Assembly (NCBI GenBank): GCA_951394045.1
Contig: OX595997.1
Coordinates: 434,001 to 498,000 of the forward strand
DNA: 64,000 bases
Source of the DNA: Nitzschia sp. DOCU1
Taxonomy: Eukaryota; Bacillariophyta; Bacillariophyceae; Bacillariales; Bacillariaceae
Reading direction: 5' to 3'
A model generated the notes under the pieces. The model was given only the letters and a program-made list of their open reading frames with translations. It did no database searches and was not told the DNA's origin. Below are positions 63,973-64,000 of this stretch, piece by piece. Numbering within the stretch: position 1 is the stretch's first letter; each line of letters starts with the position of its first letter. The position numbers and the translations under genes are program-made.

Positions 63973-64000
63973 ATGTATCGTGGTCACAATGCTCCTGGCA
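63973..64000 (+). CDS. possible start of a gene running off the window
   Basis: ATG at 63973 after an ACAACAATAACCATAACC leader is open to the edge (MYRGHNAPG). The A-rich leader fits a translation start, but nine codons cannot prove a gene. Confidence 0.2.

Noticed and set aside
1..64000. CRISPR arrays, rRNA genes and tRNA genes
   Set aside because: Reading for regular spacer arrays and for T-loop-like GGTTCGA motifs gave no convincing case; a covariance-model scan (for example tRNAscan-type) would be needed to exclude a tRNA fully.

Overview
This is a nuclear genome segment from a photosynthetic stramenopile, almost certainly a diatom and most plausibly a raphid pennate of the Seminavis/Phaeodactylum type. 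The evidence is: short GT-AG introns (71 to 146 bp) in seven intact genes and one LRR pseudogene; a bipartite plastid-targeting presequence with an AAF-type cleavage motif; membrane-anchored LTGTLP-type leucine-rich-repeat (LRR) proteins; a CoDi-like Ty1/copia element; and several proteins with the short VxFxxVxVxE and WYSxxEL motifs common in diatoms. No prokaryotic operon structure, CRISPR array, rRNA or convincing tRNA was found. The species is inference.

Layout, left to right. 1-6.2 kb: the 3' end of a coiled-coil gene, an FAD-dependent oxidoreductase with a BFD-like cysteine-rich tail, a 194-bp direct duplication, and a secreted cysteine-rich protein. 6.6-15.6 kb: an LRR gene carrying three frameshifts and split by a 7.47-kb Ty1/copia retrotransposon with matching 5-bp target-site duplications; the 5' LTR itself contains a clean 719-bp extra segment. 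17-18 kb: a non-autonomous element with palindromic terminal inverted repeats. 18.4-30 kb: a RING/TPR/J-domain protein, a plastid helicase-associated-domain protein, a choline/carnitine acyltransferase, a highly repetitive LRR protein and a small membrane-anchored lysine-rich protein. 30.6-37.1 kb: a nuclear-type unknown, a second inverted-repeat element and a HAT/TPR protein probably acting in plastid RNA metabolism. 37.4-37.7 kb: a decayed copy of the 3' end of a hybrid histidine kinase. 38-43 kb: CPSF100 and an ankyrin/EF-hand/adenylate kinase fusion. 44-48.7 kb: two tail-to-tail hybrid histidine kinases with ethylene-receptor-type membrane domains. 49.6-58.5 kb: a repeat-rich basic protein, a HECT ubiquitin ligase, a methyltransferase-like organelle protein and another diatom-motif protein. 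59-61.7 kb: a cGMP-dependent protein kinase whose real N-terminus lies on a small separate exon with a myristoylation/palmitoylation-type motif.

The genes do not form an obvious pathway. Signalling (two hybrid kinases, PKG, LRR proteins), ubiquitin/chaperone proteins (RING-J, HECT) and RNA processing (CPSF100, HAT protein) are interspersed. The most notable points are the paired ethylene-receptor-like kinases plus a third relic copy, the PKG acylation exon, and the nested transposon history with CpG-biased decay. All boundaries come from reading the sequence by eye; no alignment or database search was run.
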